DNA of 64,000 bases from Lepidodermella squamata (taxonomy: Eukaryota; Gastrotricha), in the NCBI GenBank assembly GCA_047495785.1, contig JBLDXI010000029.1, positions 2,852,001-2,916,000 on the forward strand. The letters are read 5' to 3'. Shown piece by piece: positions 1 through 9,613 of the stretch (within the stretch, counting starts at the first letter, position 1; each line of letters opens with the position of its first letter). The notes below the pieces were generated by a model, which ran no database searches, was not told the DNA's origin, and saw only the letters and a list, made by a program, of their open reading frames with translations. A program made the translations under genes and the position numbers.

Positions 1-2390
1 AAATCACAATAAATCACGACTCATCAGGATTTTCACCAATCTGGGGGCTTTGAAACTTCAAAAATAGCGCTAATGTGACACTACTGTCCCTCTCCAAAGC
101 GAATTTCTATCGGAAAAGAGGCGGAAAATCTTAGTTTAGCGGCATCCGAGATTTCAAGTTTTTCGATTGGATCCCTCACGGTTAATCAAAATCAATCAAA
201 TCAAAAGGTCGCCCCGCGTAAATCAATCATTATAAATCTAAATCACCAAAAATAGGGTCTAAATCAAATCAAATCCAAAGCACTGCTGCTAATCACGTTC
301 ACTTCCTCCAGCCTTTCTCCTCATCGGTTGTTGCTGAAACAAGGCGCGGCCATCATTTTACTGCGCAACCTTGACCCCTTTGTAACGGCACCCGTTTAAC
401 TGTTCAGCGACTTCGTCACAACGTCATCGAGGTTGAAATTTTTACTGGAAATTCAGCTGGATCGATCTTTCAAATTCCACGAATTCCGTTAATAGCGGAT
501 CAAGATGGGGCTCCTGTGGTGATTCAGAGGCGTCAGTTTCCCGTACGACTTGCGTTCAGCTGCTCTATCAATCAGGACCAGGCTTTCAAATTTGTTGGAC
601 TTGCTCTGCGTCAGTGTGAGGTGTTTTCGCACAGCCAGCAGACAGCTGAACATCGCCCACTCCCGAGTCACCGACCCGAGAAATCTGTATAGCTATACGT
701 CAGGCATTGTGAAGGTCGACGTCTTCATTATACCAAAAACATTTTTTACCGTGAAGTTTTTTAACTTACAAAATTTATTCATCGCTTCGTGATATGCTTT
801 TTTGGCAAGTTTTATTTATATCTCATCTACATCCCTGTCTCGCCAAATCATTTTTCAATTACCGTGATAGGGTGTCCGACCTAAGATCTCATTAATAACT
901 ATGATATTTCCTAATTAATTCTAATAACTAGCTACAATTTCGGTTTTTCGCATATACCCCTAGCCGAAGTATATGTTAAGGTTTGCTTTTGCATATTGAA
1001 ATGACGAGCTATCAAATGACACCAAGCTCTAGGACGCGGGCCTTACAGTTGCTTAACGGCTGTTCAACTGGGGTGTTTTACTACGTCGTGTTATGTACAA
1101 GGGGATTCCAATACCTTCGGACACGGTAAATTCTAAATCAGCAGTAAATCAAATCATTGGAAAATGGCCACTGCTTAAGACAAACTACCCGAACCACTCG
1201 AGTATAGCGTCATATTTACTGTCGCTGATTTGAATCGGGTCACAGCAATATTCATCAAAATGCCGAGAGAATTGGACTGCCTTTATCGATGAAATCGTCC
1301 GAATGGTTTTACACTTGAAACCTGTGTCTCCGGTAGGCCGAATCGCAATATTCATTAACTCAATGTATTATTTATTTTTCACGTAGAACTCGAAACTGCC
1401 CACCGATTCTGCCTATGCTCGCGGCCAGCCTCAATGCGTTCACACAGGCTTTCAAGACAAACAATTTGCTGCCTGCCTGTCATGATAGGGCCGCTGCTGT
1501 TAGAGTCGACGTTGGCCAGTCCACATTAGCCATTGGCAATGATACTTTAATCTTTATTCATCTACTGCAGCAATCTAATAAATAAAGCGATACTGAAAGT
1601 CTACAATTTGAGGGTATTAGATCGCTTTTGGCTTGACGACCTCTAATGATCCAGTATAAAAATGACCTGTAAATGAGTGAATCAAAGCCCCACGGTCGAG
1701 GTTATCACAAGCGCAGTGATTAGCCCGTATTTTTTCGGCGAGCTGATAACTACGCCAATATCGGCTGTGAGTTGAACAGCGTGGCTTATTAAGCTGGTTC
1801 ATTGAACAGCGAGGAAGAAGCAAGCAGCCTTATCGTTATCAAACACCGCCGTGCCACTCGCAACAACGAGATAACGCGCAAATCCCGTGTCAAATGACAG
1901 CAGAAGCATTAGTACTGCTGTGTTTTACATTTTATTTTGACCGAAGATTATACAACTTCATAGAATATGCTGTTAAGCTAAGCGAATATTGAACATTTAC
2001 AATGTAGAGCCTGATATTATGCAACGGGCTGAATCAAAACCATCAGCCATTGTAGGAGTGGTTATGGCTAGCGTTGGGGATTATATTTGAATGTTAGGCA
2101 CTAAAGGCCTAAGTTTGGTTTAGGAAAATAGGCAAGGGATGGATTCAGTTTCAAGTTTTGTTCTAGTGCAGGACTAGGAACGTGCTCAGGGCCAGAGTTC
2201 TTATGAAATCCAAGGCTAGGGCTAGAGTTGTGACGAACGCTGGGTGTACGTTTTTAAATCGGTTTAGGGTTTAGCCTTCGGATTGTAGTTGAATCTAGGG
2301 TTTCGAATAGGATGGGGTATGTGTAGTATTGCTTAAGTTACTGCTTGAAGACTGACTGGGGCTAGAGTTAAGATTTAGATTGAGGGCAAG
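1..2390. other. Non-coding region, no gene recognised
   Basis: I see no supportable gene here. The first 270 bases are rich in the word AAATCA, repeated irregularly. The open frames present (for example 550-792 + and 1617-1823 -) are short, have no homology I recognise and no convincing splice partners. From about 2080 onward the sequence becomes G-rich on the + strand, with many degenerate copies of TAGGG and GGGCTAGAGTT leading into the telomere-like tract. The region could hold the promoter of the downstream V-ATPase gene, but no core element is clear. Confidence 0.5.
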
Positions 2391-2394
2391 ATGG

Positions 2395-2570
2395 CTGAGG
2401 GCAAGATATTGGTTAGGGTTAGGGTTGGGGTGATTAGGGTTAGGGTTAAGGTTAGGGTTAGGTTACGGTTGAAACTAAGACTGGGCCAGGGTTAGGGTTA
2501 GGGTTAAGGTTAAGGTTGGAACTAAGACTGGGCCACGGTTATTAGGGTTAGGGTTAGGGTTAGGGTTATA
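2395..2570 (+). repeat. Interstitial telomere-like TTAGGG repeats
   Basis: Repeated TTAGGG units, with variants TTAAGG and TTGGGG, end in four consecutive perfect GGGTTA copies near 2542-2567. A second motif, ACTAAGACTGGGCCA, occurs at 2474 and again at 2521, so part of the tract is a tandem repeat of about 47 bp made of a telomeric block plus a unique block. The tract ends about 130 bp upstream of the V-ATPase start codon. Four GGG runs in a row could form a G-quadruplex; that is inference. Confidence 0.85.
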
Positions 2571-2701
2571 TATACGCGAGGATTTTGACTGACGTTACTC
2601 GGAGGTTTGGGATTGAATACAGCGTCAAACATGTTTTCCCATTTGTCATGAACATTCAATTTTACAGCTTAGGTAGTATTAACTTTAGCCAAAATAAAAA
2701 A

Positions 2702-3234
2702 ATGTCTGACAGTGCCGACTACCCACCCTACGCTCCGTTCTTCGGAGCCATGGGAGCCACTTCCGCGATGGTTTTCAGCGGTAAGGATTTAAAGCGATTG
2801 AAACATTGAAGATTCTATAATTCCACGTCTTTCCAGCTCTCGGTGCTGCATACGGTACCGCTAAGTCTGGCACCGGTATCGCCGCGATGGCCGTTATGCG
2901 TCCCGAGCTCATCATGCGATCCATCATCCCCGTCGTCATGGCGGGTATCATTGCCATCTACGGTCTCGTCGTCGCCGTAGTCATCGCCCAGGGCATCGAC
3001 CTTACCCCAGGCAAGTACCTGCTCGGCAAGAGCTTCACCCACTTGGGCGCTGGTCTTTCGGTCGGCCTGTCCGGTCTTGCTGCCGGCTTCGCTGTCGGTG
3101 TGGTCGGTGATGCTGGTGTCCGTGGTACAGCGCAACAGCCGCGTCTCTTCATCGGCATGATTTTGATCCTCATCTTCGCCGAGGTACTCGGTCTGTACGG
3201 TCTCATCGTCGCCCTCGTCCTCACCATCCGTTAG
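2702..3234 (+). CDS. ATP6V0C: V-type H+-ATPase 16 kDa proteolipid, subunit c
   Basis: This is the proton-carrying ring subunit of the V0 sector of the vacuolar ATPase, in endomembranes. There are two exons, 2702-2780 and 2837-3234, separated by a 56-nt GT-AG intron that splits an Ala codon; the spliced product is 158 residues, the normal family length. The protein has four hydrophobic helices in two proteolipid repeats. It shows the conserved blocks [38 protein letters not shown] and [15 protein letters not shown]. The essential proton-binding Glu is present in the last helix (FAEVLGLYG, about residue 142). I chose ATG 2702 because it opens a typical short N-terminus; the upstream in-frame codons look like leader. 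AATAAA at 3438 may be its poly(A) signal. The identification is secure. Confidence 0.97.
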
Positions 3235-3618
3235 ACGCGAGTTCTATAGTCTACATAGTGTAAAGAACAATCGTGGTTTTAGATTAGAACGGTTGTGATT
3301 TGTCAATCTTTCAACAGAAAATATTATTATAATACGTTTAATTTTGTCACAAATACGTAAATTCATCCATTTCAATGTGCAATCATACGAGGAATCACGC
3401 TTATTTTATGTTTGAAATTTATCGTCGCCTGAAAATGAATAAAACCAGGAACTAGAAAAGAATCGTGAATCATTCAAAATCCTGTGAAACAGGCGATAAA
3501 AGCCGTAAGTTTATTCCAAAAATCAAAATGAAAAATCGAAAATAAAATCAAGACGTGCTTAACTAAACCGAAGTAAAAAATGGGTAACTCGGGATTTTCA
3601 GGGCATTTTAAGGAAGTT
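3235..3618. other. Convergent 3' intergenic region
   Basis: This is the gap between the V-ATPase stop (+) and the stop of the first secreted-family gene (-). It is AT-rich. AATAAA on the + strand at 3438 and TTTATT (AATAAA on the minus strand) near 3509 are plausible poly(A) signals for the two convergent transcripts. I see nothing else. Confidence 0.5.
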
Positions 3619-4169
3619 TCATGGCTGGATCAAATTAGGCTGATCGGACATGAGTTGAACGAGCAGCTGTCTGACATTTTCGTACGTTTCCTTCTCCTGT
3701 TCCTGACTCCGAACTTTGTCCATCCACAGGAAGAATGTCTAAAATTTCAAGATTAAAATCAGCTTTCATCTTTCAGTTCACAACTCACCAATGGCTGATG
3801 GCAGAATTCAGCAGGCAGCGAAGCTGGGCATTTGTTCGTTTTCGATCTCACAGCATTCGCGATGAGGCGGAGAAGTTCAGTCCGGCGGGGATTGTCGCTG
3901 CCGCTCATCAACATATCTCGAATCTGGCCAGCCTGATTGCCGAATTCGATCGAGTTGCTTAAAGGTTTCGGCTTCGTAACTGGTGGAACGGTCGGGATGG
4001 TCGGAATCGCGATTCCGTTTCGCAATTTAAGCTTCCCAGAGACAAGCGATTTCAATTTGGCGGCTCGTTCAGGCACTTTATTCGCCGAACGATTTTTCAA
4101 CGAATTTTCCGACTGTTGGGAGGCTACAACCAGCATAGCTAAGAGTACGAATTTTTGAAGCGAAGCCAT
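3619..4169 (-). CDS. Small secreted protein, CPxxLPxxFC/TFFLW family, copy A
   Basis: I do not recognise this family; function unknown. Exon 1 is 4169-3789 and exon 2 is 3738-3619, with a 50-nt intron in phase 0. The product is 166 residues. The N-terminus (MASLQKFVLLAMLVVASQQ) looks like a signal peptide. A variable, basic middle leads into the conserved core: RRTELLRLIANAV, then CPASLPAEFCHQPL, the intron, then TFFLWMDKVRSQEQEKE and a short tail. Only two cysteines lie in the core. It is the most downstream of four tandem paralogues on this strand (copies B, C and D follow at higher coordinates), each with its own upstream spacer of more than 600 bp, so they are probably separately transcribed. 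The N-terminus and middle are too divergent to align with confidence. Confidence 0.85.
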
Positions 4170-4827
4170 TTATGCTCTCGATAATGAGACGATTTTTCGT
4201 GCTCGAAATTCTACCGACTGAAATTGATTGGCTTTTTTGAAAAGCTCAGACGCAATACAGCCTCTGCCTCCCAGGCTATTAATTTTTCTCTTCACACCTC
4301 TTACATCCGTGTAATATTAAAAATCACGCATGCGTGAAAATGAAGTGCGCGATTTATTCGCCCTCGCTTCAGAGCCACAACAATACCGGAATTGCTATAT
4401 TAATCTCACGCGCACCGACTAAATGGACCAGGAAATCACGTGTTGACGCAAAAGCTTCCGTGCTGGTTTTGAGTCGGACTAAAATAAATTTCCGGAATCC
4501 AAATTGCTATAAAGCGCAGCCGAGAAAAGCGCAAAATATACTAGAAAAATTTCCCACTCGACATATGCTCGCGGTTTGTTTTTCCTGTAATACAAATTCT
4601 GTGCCAAAATTCTGCTTGCGTTTCATTGTTTACGTCTGAGATTTTTCGGTCACAATAGATATTGACCTTGATTTTTTTCAGATTTAAAACTTTGATGGTC
4701 AGCAATCAGCCAAATGACAAATGCTCAAATTTTACTTGATCATGCAAAGTGATACAAATTATCGAATAGGAAAAACAAATTTGTGATTGGCTATTGATTT
4801 GGTTTTATAGCGATTTGATCTTCATAG
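4170..4827. other. Intergenic spacer between secreted-family copies A and B
   Basis: This spacer holds no convincing gene. The 101-codon open frame at 4334-4639 (+) has no domain, signal peptide or splice partner that I recognise. The stretch just above 4169 should contain the promoter of copy A, but I see no clear TATA box or other core element. Confidence 0.45.
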
Positions 4828-5450
4828 CTAATTTGCTGGGATTTGCTCGCCTGCGTTCAGCTGCGGATTTGCGAGTAGTTGCACAAGAAGACGTCGAACG
4901 TTTTCATACATCTCTCGTTCCTTTTCTTGATTTCGATACTCCTTCAACCAGAGGAAAAATGTCTATAGAGGAAAAACTAGGTTAAAATCTGAAACAGCGA
5001 GCTATGCAATAAGTTTACCAAGGGTTGGTGACAAAATTCAGCAGGCATCGAAGGAGGGCATTGCTTCGAGTTCGTTTTGACTAGGTTAGCAATAGCTCGC
5101 AAGACGTTGTGCCGCTGGGGGTTACTGGCCTTACTCAAAAGGACACTCCTAATAAATGTTAGGGACTTCATACTCTCCGTTGCATTGCCTCGGCTTTGAT
5201 TTTTCGCACTCGCATCCGTCGCTGGAGTTGCAGCTTCTGCGCTTAGCCAGCTTTCGTCTTTCGAAGCAGCATTTGCGCCCTGAGTTATCGGGATTTGATC
5301 GCCAACCCTAACTCGCAGTTTATTCGTAGCGATGGCTGCTCGAGGCTGTTTGTCGCGGCGCAGGTGAGTCACAAAAGCCGGGTCTGATGCTACAAAGGTG
5401 GATAAAAATACCCCAATCAAAAGGCTCGGTGTTAAAATTCGAATAAACAT
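4828..5450 (-). CDS. Small secreted protein, CPxxLPxxFC/TFFLW family, copy B
   Basis: This is a paralogue of copy A. Exon 1 is 5450-5019 and exon 2 is 4962-4828; the 56-nt intron is in phase 0 at the same place, directly before TFFLW. The product is 188 residues. A signal peptide (MFIRILTPSLLIGVFLSTF, cleavage likely near VAS) is followed by a variable region rich in Ala, Ser and Asn. The core reads RHNVLRAIANLV, CPPSMPAEFCHQPL, then TFFLWLKEYRNQEKEREMY. The helical segment after the core is amphipathic and highly charged. Function is unknown. Conservation is concentrated in the core while the rest has diverged, as expected of a rapidly evolving secreted family. Confidence 0.85.
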
Positions 5451-6085
5451 GTTTTCTAATAAGCAGAAATAAGCTAGAATAGTGGCAAAAATTCAGATCG
5501 TCTCTACGCTTTACGTTGCTTTTACGTGGATGGTTGATTTATATCATGTATGTTGCCATTATCTCGCATCGATGAACCTGCGCCCTCTAAATAAGCCTGG
5601 CGATCTGAGTACTGAGGCCTAATTTGCCATATCTCCCCCAGATCACGACCCGAAACATGACGTCTGTGTTCGTAAATGATAGGAATTTTTTAATTTAATA
5701 AAACTTGCATTAACGCACACATGTGATGACAAAAGTTATTAGACTGGTTTTTCCTATGTCCGGTAACTCTCAAAAAATTGAATCTCTCCACCCCCGCTTA
5801 TAAGACTCTCAATCAACTCTCTGATGTTTATTCGCGTTTCTTCACACAAAAAATCGAAAATATTCAAATTGGTGCTACAGAAATGATATTTTAAATGAAA
5901 TTTTCAACTTAAAGTTTGATCAACTGAAGCTTAACTAAAATATTGAACCTAAGCTAAATCATTGTGCACTAATCATCCTTCAGACCGGTTGCGGATGCAA
6001 TGCTTTGATCGTTCAGCATAATTTTAAAGGACGAGTTGAGGGCGGTAGAGACTAGTACGACGATGACGATTGCCGCGGAGGCGTG
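5451..6085. other. Intergenic spacer between copies B and C
   Basis: No gene is visible. The sequence is AT-rich with scattered homopolymers. It includes the presumed promoter of copy B immediately above 5450 and the 3' end of copy C below 6086. Confidence 0.45.
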
Positions 6086-6813
6086 TTAGTTAGCTCGTGC
6101 TGCTTTCAAGAGTCTCGGCGAGGCGGCGGCGGGGAGCAGCGATCCAGCAGCGTGGGCTGGCTTGTTGTTTTCAAGCGCTTTCGCATCAGCCGGACTAGAG
6201 AACATCGCCGTCAGCATGCCCTTCACAGCATCGTACATTTCACGTTCCTTTTCCTGCTCACGTACTTCCTTCAACCAAAGGAAGAATGTCTAAAATGGAA
6301 ATAAAATCGAAATTTAAAACGATAAGAAGACCTATCTTAATAACTAACCAAAGGTTGCCTGCAGAAACCGGGCGGTAGAGTGGAAGGGCAGTTGCCAGAA
6401 CGGGCTTTAACAGCGTCAGCAATCATCCTGAGAAGCATCTGCCTCCGCGGCGAGTTGTCAGAGCTAGTTAGCAGGGTTCGCATTTCATCGAGTTGACGCC
6501 GGCTGCCGTCGGTATTCGAGGGCTCCTTTTGCTTCGCAGCTTGATCCGACGCCTTACGAGGGTCCTTTGCTGCCTTTGCTGATACCATGTTTTGAAGAGC
6601 TTTCATCTTACTCAACTGGGAATTACCCGTTCGAAGGCCTATCGATGACATTGCAGCGTTTTGGTTCGTTAAGTAGTCACCGGCTTCGAGCAATTCGTCG
6701 ATAAATTTTGATTTATCCTCGCTTTGTTCGAAAATCTCAGCCAAGTCCTGGGGAATCTCTTCACAGAAAACAGCCACGGTCAACAGTAAAATTGCGAAAA
6801 CCGACAATTCCAT
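6086..6813 (-). CDS. Small secreted protein, CPxxLPxxFC/TFFLW family, copy C
   Basis: This is the longest paralogue. Exon 1 is 6813-6349 and exon 2 is 6289-6086, joined in phase 0 before TFFLW; the product is 222 residues. The signal peptide is MELSVFAILLLTVAVFC. The middle has an acidic segment (QDLAEIFEQSEDKSKF) and then a basic, Ser/Asn-rich one. The core is RRQMLLRMIADAV, CPSTLPPGFCRQPL, TFFLWLKEVREQEKEREMY. Its C-terminal extension, rich in Ala, Pro and Leu, is about 25 residues longer than in the other copies. Function unknown. Confidence 0.85.
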
Positions 6814-8208
6814 ATCTGCGGATTGCTAACTGAAGTTTAAATTCTAAAATATATGCAGGAGATTTTTTTTCAAAAGAATGAGAAAATGAGTTAAATTATC
6901 AGAAAAAAACGCACAGACAACACGCTCTGAGTGCTTTTCCTGTCAGTGAAAAAAGTTGGTCACTCGCTGAACAAATCTCGCTTAATGGAAGTCGTTCATG
7001 CGTTCAAATGGCGATTGCATTTTTTCTCGGCTGTAATTGACTTTGTATCGACAAATCACGGCGTCGTTGCAGTTTTACGCTGTGAATTACTAAATAATTC
7101 GATGAAGATAACAGGTTCCCAGCGCCCACTTGTCTGATATACGTCCAGTGATAGAAAAAACAATAATATTATTGATGGTCGCTTAGTTCCGAATCATTTG
7201 AAATAAATTCTCAGACGTAATTAAATCTTGGGTTTTCAGGACGAAAAAATTTGGTTTGGGACGGCCTAGAATTTGAAGGATAGAAAAATGCTGAAATCAT
7301 CTTTCAGCTGCGTAGGATTAGGCAGTGCCGTGACTATTACTGGCAAACACACGGTTCCGGCTTGCCGCTTACGGATATCACGTTTTGGAGAGGCGACGAA
7401 CTCTCATTCTGTTGTTTTCATGAGTATCCCATTTCACAGAGAATTTCTGCGACATGATGGATGATCTAGACCTTTTTGACTTTGAACTAAATGGGGGCTG
7501 AAGACGAACTGTGAAAATGCTACTTTAATTAGGCTTATCGTATGGAAAATCGCCAAGGTATCACATTCCACAGTCTCATCCGGTTAAGAGACAGCGCAGC
7601 ATGGCGAGCGGCGCCTTGCTGAAATGCGTGCTGATGATTAAATTTCTCATCAGGCCGATTCATCAGATGAAGCCGTCAATCGTCCAAATACGGCAGACCT
7701 CGTCATTATAGCCTTAGTAACCACATTTTAAAATTTACGAATGCCACCACCATGCTAATTAGATTATACCTGCGTATATGGTTTGATAGCATTTCCGTGA
7801 CCTGGACGTAAGCTATTAAGACTCAAAATTATGTGTTATTAGTGACCGAGGCCCAACTGGGAATGCACCACTTCTCGGGAAAGGCCATAAGAAAATGATA
7901 TAGCTATACACCGAAAAAGACTGATTTCTGGAAAAATTTCATTTCACGCAAATAGAAAATACAAGAAAAATGTGAAGCAGTACTATAATTTTCATAATTA
8001 AGCTAGAATTTCTATGTTCAAATAAACGACTTTTCTCCAGGCATCGACCTAGCGAGAGAGTAAATTCAGAAATAGAGAAAAGCGGAAATTGATTCAGGAC
8101 TAAAAATAGCCACGCGAGTTGAGATGATGATCACAGATCACAGACAAAAGGAGAGTCGAGAAAAATTTCATATACATTAGGCAGAAATAACTAGAATTCT
8201 ATAAAATG
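6814..8208. other. Intergenic spacer between copies C and D
   Basis: About 1.4 kb without a supportable gene. Short frames at 6931-7137 and 7273-7464 (+) have no recognisable features. TATATTTTA-like sequence on the minus strand near 6845 and an acceptor-like CTTCAG just above 6813 could belong to the 5' end of copy C. Confidence 0.4.
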
Positions 8209-8852
8209 TTAATTCGATTCTTTGTTGCTGTTGATGTAAAGATCATTGATGAACTTCTTAACGTATTCGTAGTTTTGCCTCTCCTTCTCTTGATTGCGCA
8301 CCTCCTTCATCCATAGAAAGAATGTCAACCTGGATAAAAACAACGTCCGTGATGAATTCAATCATGCAAATTTGCAATAAAAATCCACCCACATTCCAAT
8401 ATCTAATAGCATTTTACTTACGGTTGCTTGCAGAAGGCAGCAGGGAGAGTAGGTGGGCATTTACTAGTGAGGCCCCGGATTGAGTCAGCAATACGCCTAA
8501 TCATTTGTTGACGTCGGTCTGAGTCCGTTGAGCCTTTAAGAAATAAAAGTGATTCATTAAGAAAATTGTCCACTATAATTTCGGACTCACTTTTCAGCAG
8601 ATTACGAATTTCTTCCAGTTCAGTCTCCTCGAGTTTGCCCAACACCAAATCACGAACTGCTTCGACCAGCTGGCCTTGATTAGCCTCTCCAGCAGCCTCT
8701 CCAACCTCTGGGTCTGCTACAACTACTTTGTTTTGGGATTCCGAGTTCTTAAACGACCGGTTCTTCTGCCTCGCGACCTTAGCCGGAGCTGCTAAAGTCG
8801 CCACAGCTAAACATGAGATAAGTAGCGATGTTATCACTGCAAGCCTTGCCAT
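8209..8852 (-). CDS. Small secreted protein, CPxxLPxxFC/TFFLW family, copy D
   Basis: There are three exons: 8852-8591, 8533-8422 and 8329-8209; the spliced product is 164 residues. The signal peptide is MARLAVITSLLISCLAVATLA. The core is RRQQMIRRIADSI, CPPTLPAAFCKQPL, TFFLWMKEVRNQEKERQNY. Two things differ from the other copies. First, an extra 57-nt intron (8534-8590) lies before the RRQ block; it is a multiple of three and has no stop in frame. Removing it restores alignment with copies A-C (LLKSSTDSDRRQQ against LLTSSDNSPRRQM in C), so I treat it as an intron. Second, the intron before the TFFLW block splits the Pro codon (CC|G), four bases upstream of its position in A-C. Function unknown. 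Confidence 0.82.
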
Positions 8853-9613
8853 TGGTAGAAACTATATGATAAATTGAAAATTAATCTGATTCTAGCGCGA
8901 CAAAAATCCGATAGTAATCAAAAATGTTTATTACATTATGGCTTGCCAGAAAAACACGCGTAGGTCGCGTAGATGAAATAATACAAAAGCGGTGTTTTTA
9001 ATTTCGAATGCGTAGGTTTTTTTCTGACGTGTTGAAAATTAAAATTTCTGGTGCAGTTGGTCGCAGAATTATTTAGCGATGAAAAGCCACGCAATCGCTT
9101 TTTTCCGATATTTGCTTCAGGGAAGCAATAACATTCCTACAAATAACGCGTGAATCATATCGTCATTTCCTTTATTCCTGCCCGCACACATGGGTGGAAT
9201 TTTCGCACTGCTGATCGGAATCAAGCATCATTTTAATAAATTCATAGCATTTTCAAGATTCATACTATCATGCAACTGCATTACTCTAAATCAACCGATA
9301 ATCTATTTTTGGAAGGTCAAATTTGGATGTAGCATTGAGAGAGGAAGTGAAAAGAAGTGGCTAAAGAATTCCGTCATGGCGAGGTCATTTTTGATCCTGC
9401 CCACTTGCTGTAATGACGAAAGCAGACAATAGCCCTTCCCAATTAGGACACAATTGTAAAAGCTGATTTTGACTGAATCGCTACGCAGTAAAAGCCGCTA
9501 AATTGGACCACTTTGCGGAGGCTAGACATACCGCTGCGACTCCCAACGGGCAATAGCCATAAGCTGATACATACGAATTTTATTTTTTTCTGAATGAGAA
9601 ATCACTGTCCCTC
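8853..9613. other. Intergenic region
   Basis: No gene recognised. It contains the presumed promoter of secreted copy D near 8853 and the 3' flank of the Cys-loop receptor gene ending at 9614. The open frame 9190-9432 (+) lacks supporting features. Confidence 0.4.

Noticed and set aside
550-792. 80-codon + strand ORF near the window start
   Set aside because: No domain, signal peptide or splice context; composition is like the surrounding non-coding DNA.
2395-2570. True chromosome end
   Set aside because: The repeats are degenerate and coding genes follow on one side while 2.3 kb of ordinary sequence lies on the other, so the tract is interstitial.
3619-8852. Secreted family as insulin-like peptides, neuropeptide precursors or Cys-knot toxins
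   Set aside because: Only two conserved cysteines, no amidation or repeated dibasic-flanked peptides, and no knot spacing are present.
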